A DNA stretch of 64,000 nucleotides from Leptospiraceae bacterium (GTDB taxonomy: Bacteria; Spirochaetota; Leptospiria; Leptospirales; Leptospiraceae), in assembly GCA_024233875.1 (NCBI GenBank), contig JACKPB010000004.1, positions 1-64,000 of the forward strand, read 5' to 3'. Position numbers and translations under genes: made by a program. Positions 63,872-64,000 of the stretch are shown piece by piece. Numbering within the stretch: the first letter of the stretch is position 1; the number at the start of each line of letters is the position of its first letter. Under the pieces are notes generated by a model that saw nothing but the letters and a program-made list of their open reading frames with translations, did not search any database and was not told the DNA's origin.

Positions 63872-64000
63872 ATGCCCGAGTCGATTTTATCAATTATTAT
63901 TTTCTCTCCTCTGATCGGTGTCCTTCTGATAGCACTTCAGAAAGATGAAACCTATATCAAATGGACGAGTTTGTTCATCACATTCATTAGTTTTGTGTTG
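63872..64000 (+). CDS. nuoM: NADH-quinone oxidoreductase subunit M, 5' end only
   Basis: The frame opens at the ATG at 63872, with AAGGGAG about 15 bases upstream, and runs off the right edge after 43 codons. The translation starts MPESILSIIIFSPLIGVLLI, which fits the first helix of NuoM. Position directly after nuoL supports the call. Confidence 0.85.
   Translation, partial: MPESILSIIIFSPLIGVLLIALQKDETYIKWTSLFITFISFVL

Overview
The window looks like a chromosomal segment of a Leptospira-type spirochaete (family Leptospiraceae). This is inferred from gene content and style, not from a database match. The DNA is AT-rich. Lipoproteins carry relaxed, spirochaete-like lipoboxes (FFQN-C, LLFN-C, FSIH-C, FFTG-C). 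There are two multidomain class III adenylate cyclases, a GGDEF protein and several PAS/GAF signalling proteins. Lipid A synthesis (LpxA and an LpxL-type acyltransferase) shows an LPS outer membrane. MqnA points to menaquinone made by the futalosine route. No tRNA, rRNA, CRISPR array, transposase or phage gene was seen.

Layout. 1-9.5 kb: 5' part of a GlpD-like dehydrogenase, a GGDEF protein next to a large PAS hybrid kinase, a patatin lipase, an adenylate cyclase and a phosphoesterase. 9.8-18.5 kb: a Ste24-type protease, then a compact choline-to-glycine-betaine cassette (CHT-like symporter, BetB, BetA), an RlmD-type methyltransferase and an outer-membrane-like protein. 18.6-29.5 kb: ArgC, a futalosine-hydrolase-like protein translationally coupled to a degenerate hybrid kinase, a GAF-PP2C-TPR phosphatase, AmtB, unknown envelope proteins and MqnA. 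30-35 kb: RecA and a run of small envelope proteins including an M23 peptidase. 35.5-45.8 kb: AcsA, a glycosyltransferase, membrane proteins, an M28 peptidase, a bacterial CULT-domain (cereblon-like) protein converging on a GIDE/MUL1-like membrane protein, and LpxA. 46-55.4 kb: an SH3 lipoprotein, a receptor adenylate cyclase, endonuclease V, a lipid A acyltransferase, a cyclic-nucleotide-binding regulator and a CheY-like receiver. 55.5-64 kb: a complex I operon nuoABCDEFHJKLM, in which nuoG and nuoI are absent and nuoM runs off the end.

How the genes connect. MqnA and the MqnB-like protein would supply menaquinone, the likely electron acceptor of the Nuo complex. The cyclases would make cAMP, and the cyclic-nucleotide-binding protein near 54 kb is a possible reader. 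The bet cassette would take up choline and oxidise it to the osmoprotectant glycine betaine.

The most unusual signals are: (1) a dispersed family of about 100-bp imperfect palindromes, with five full copies and one partial copy, all intergenic and mostly upstream of genes; (2) a stand-alone CULT protein with the full three-Trp cage beside a GIDE-domain protein, both relatives of parts of eukaryotic E3 ligases; (3) a hybrid kinase that has lost the phospho-accepting His and an N-box Asn but keeps an intact receiver, coupled to a nucleoside-hydrolase-family gene; (4) a complex I operon that keeps E and F but lacks G and I; (5) a perfect 8-bp inverted repeat overlapping the start codon of an adenylate cyclase.
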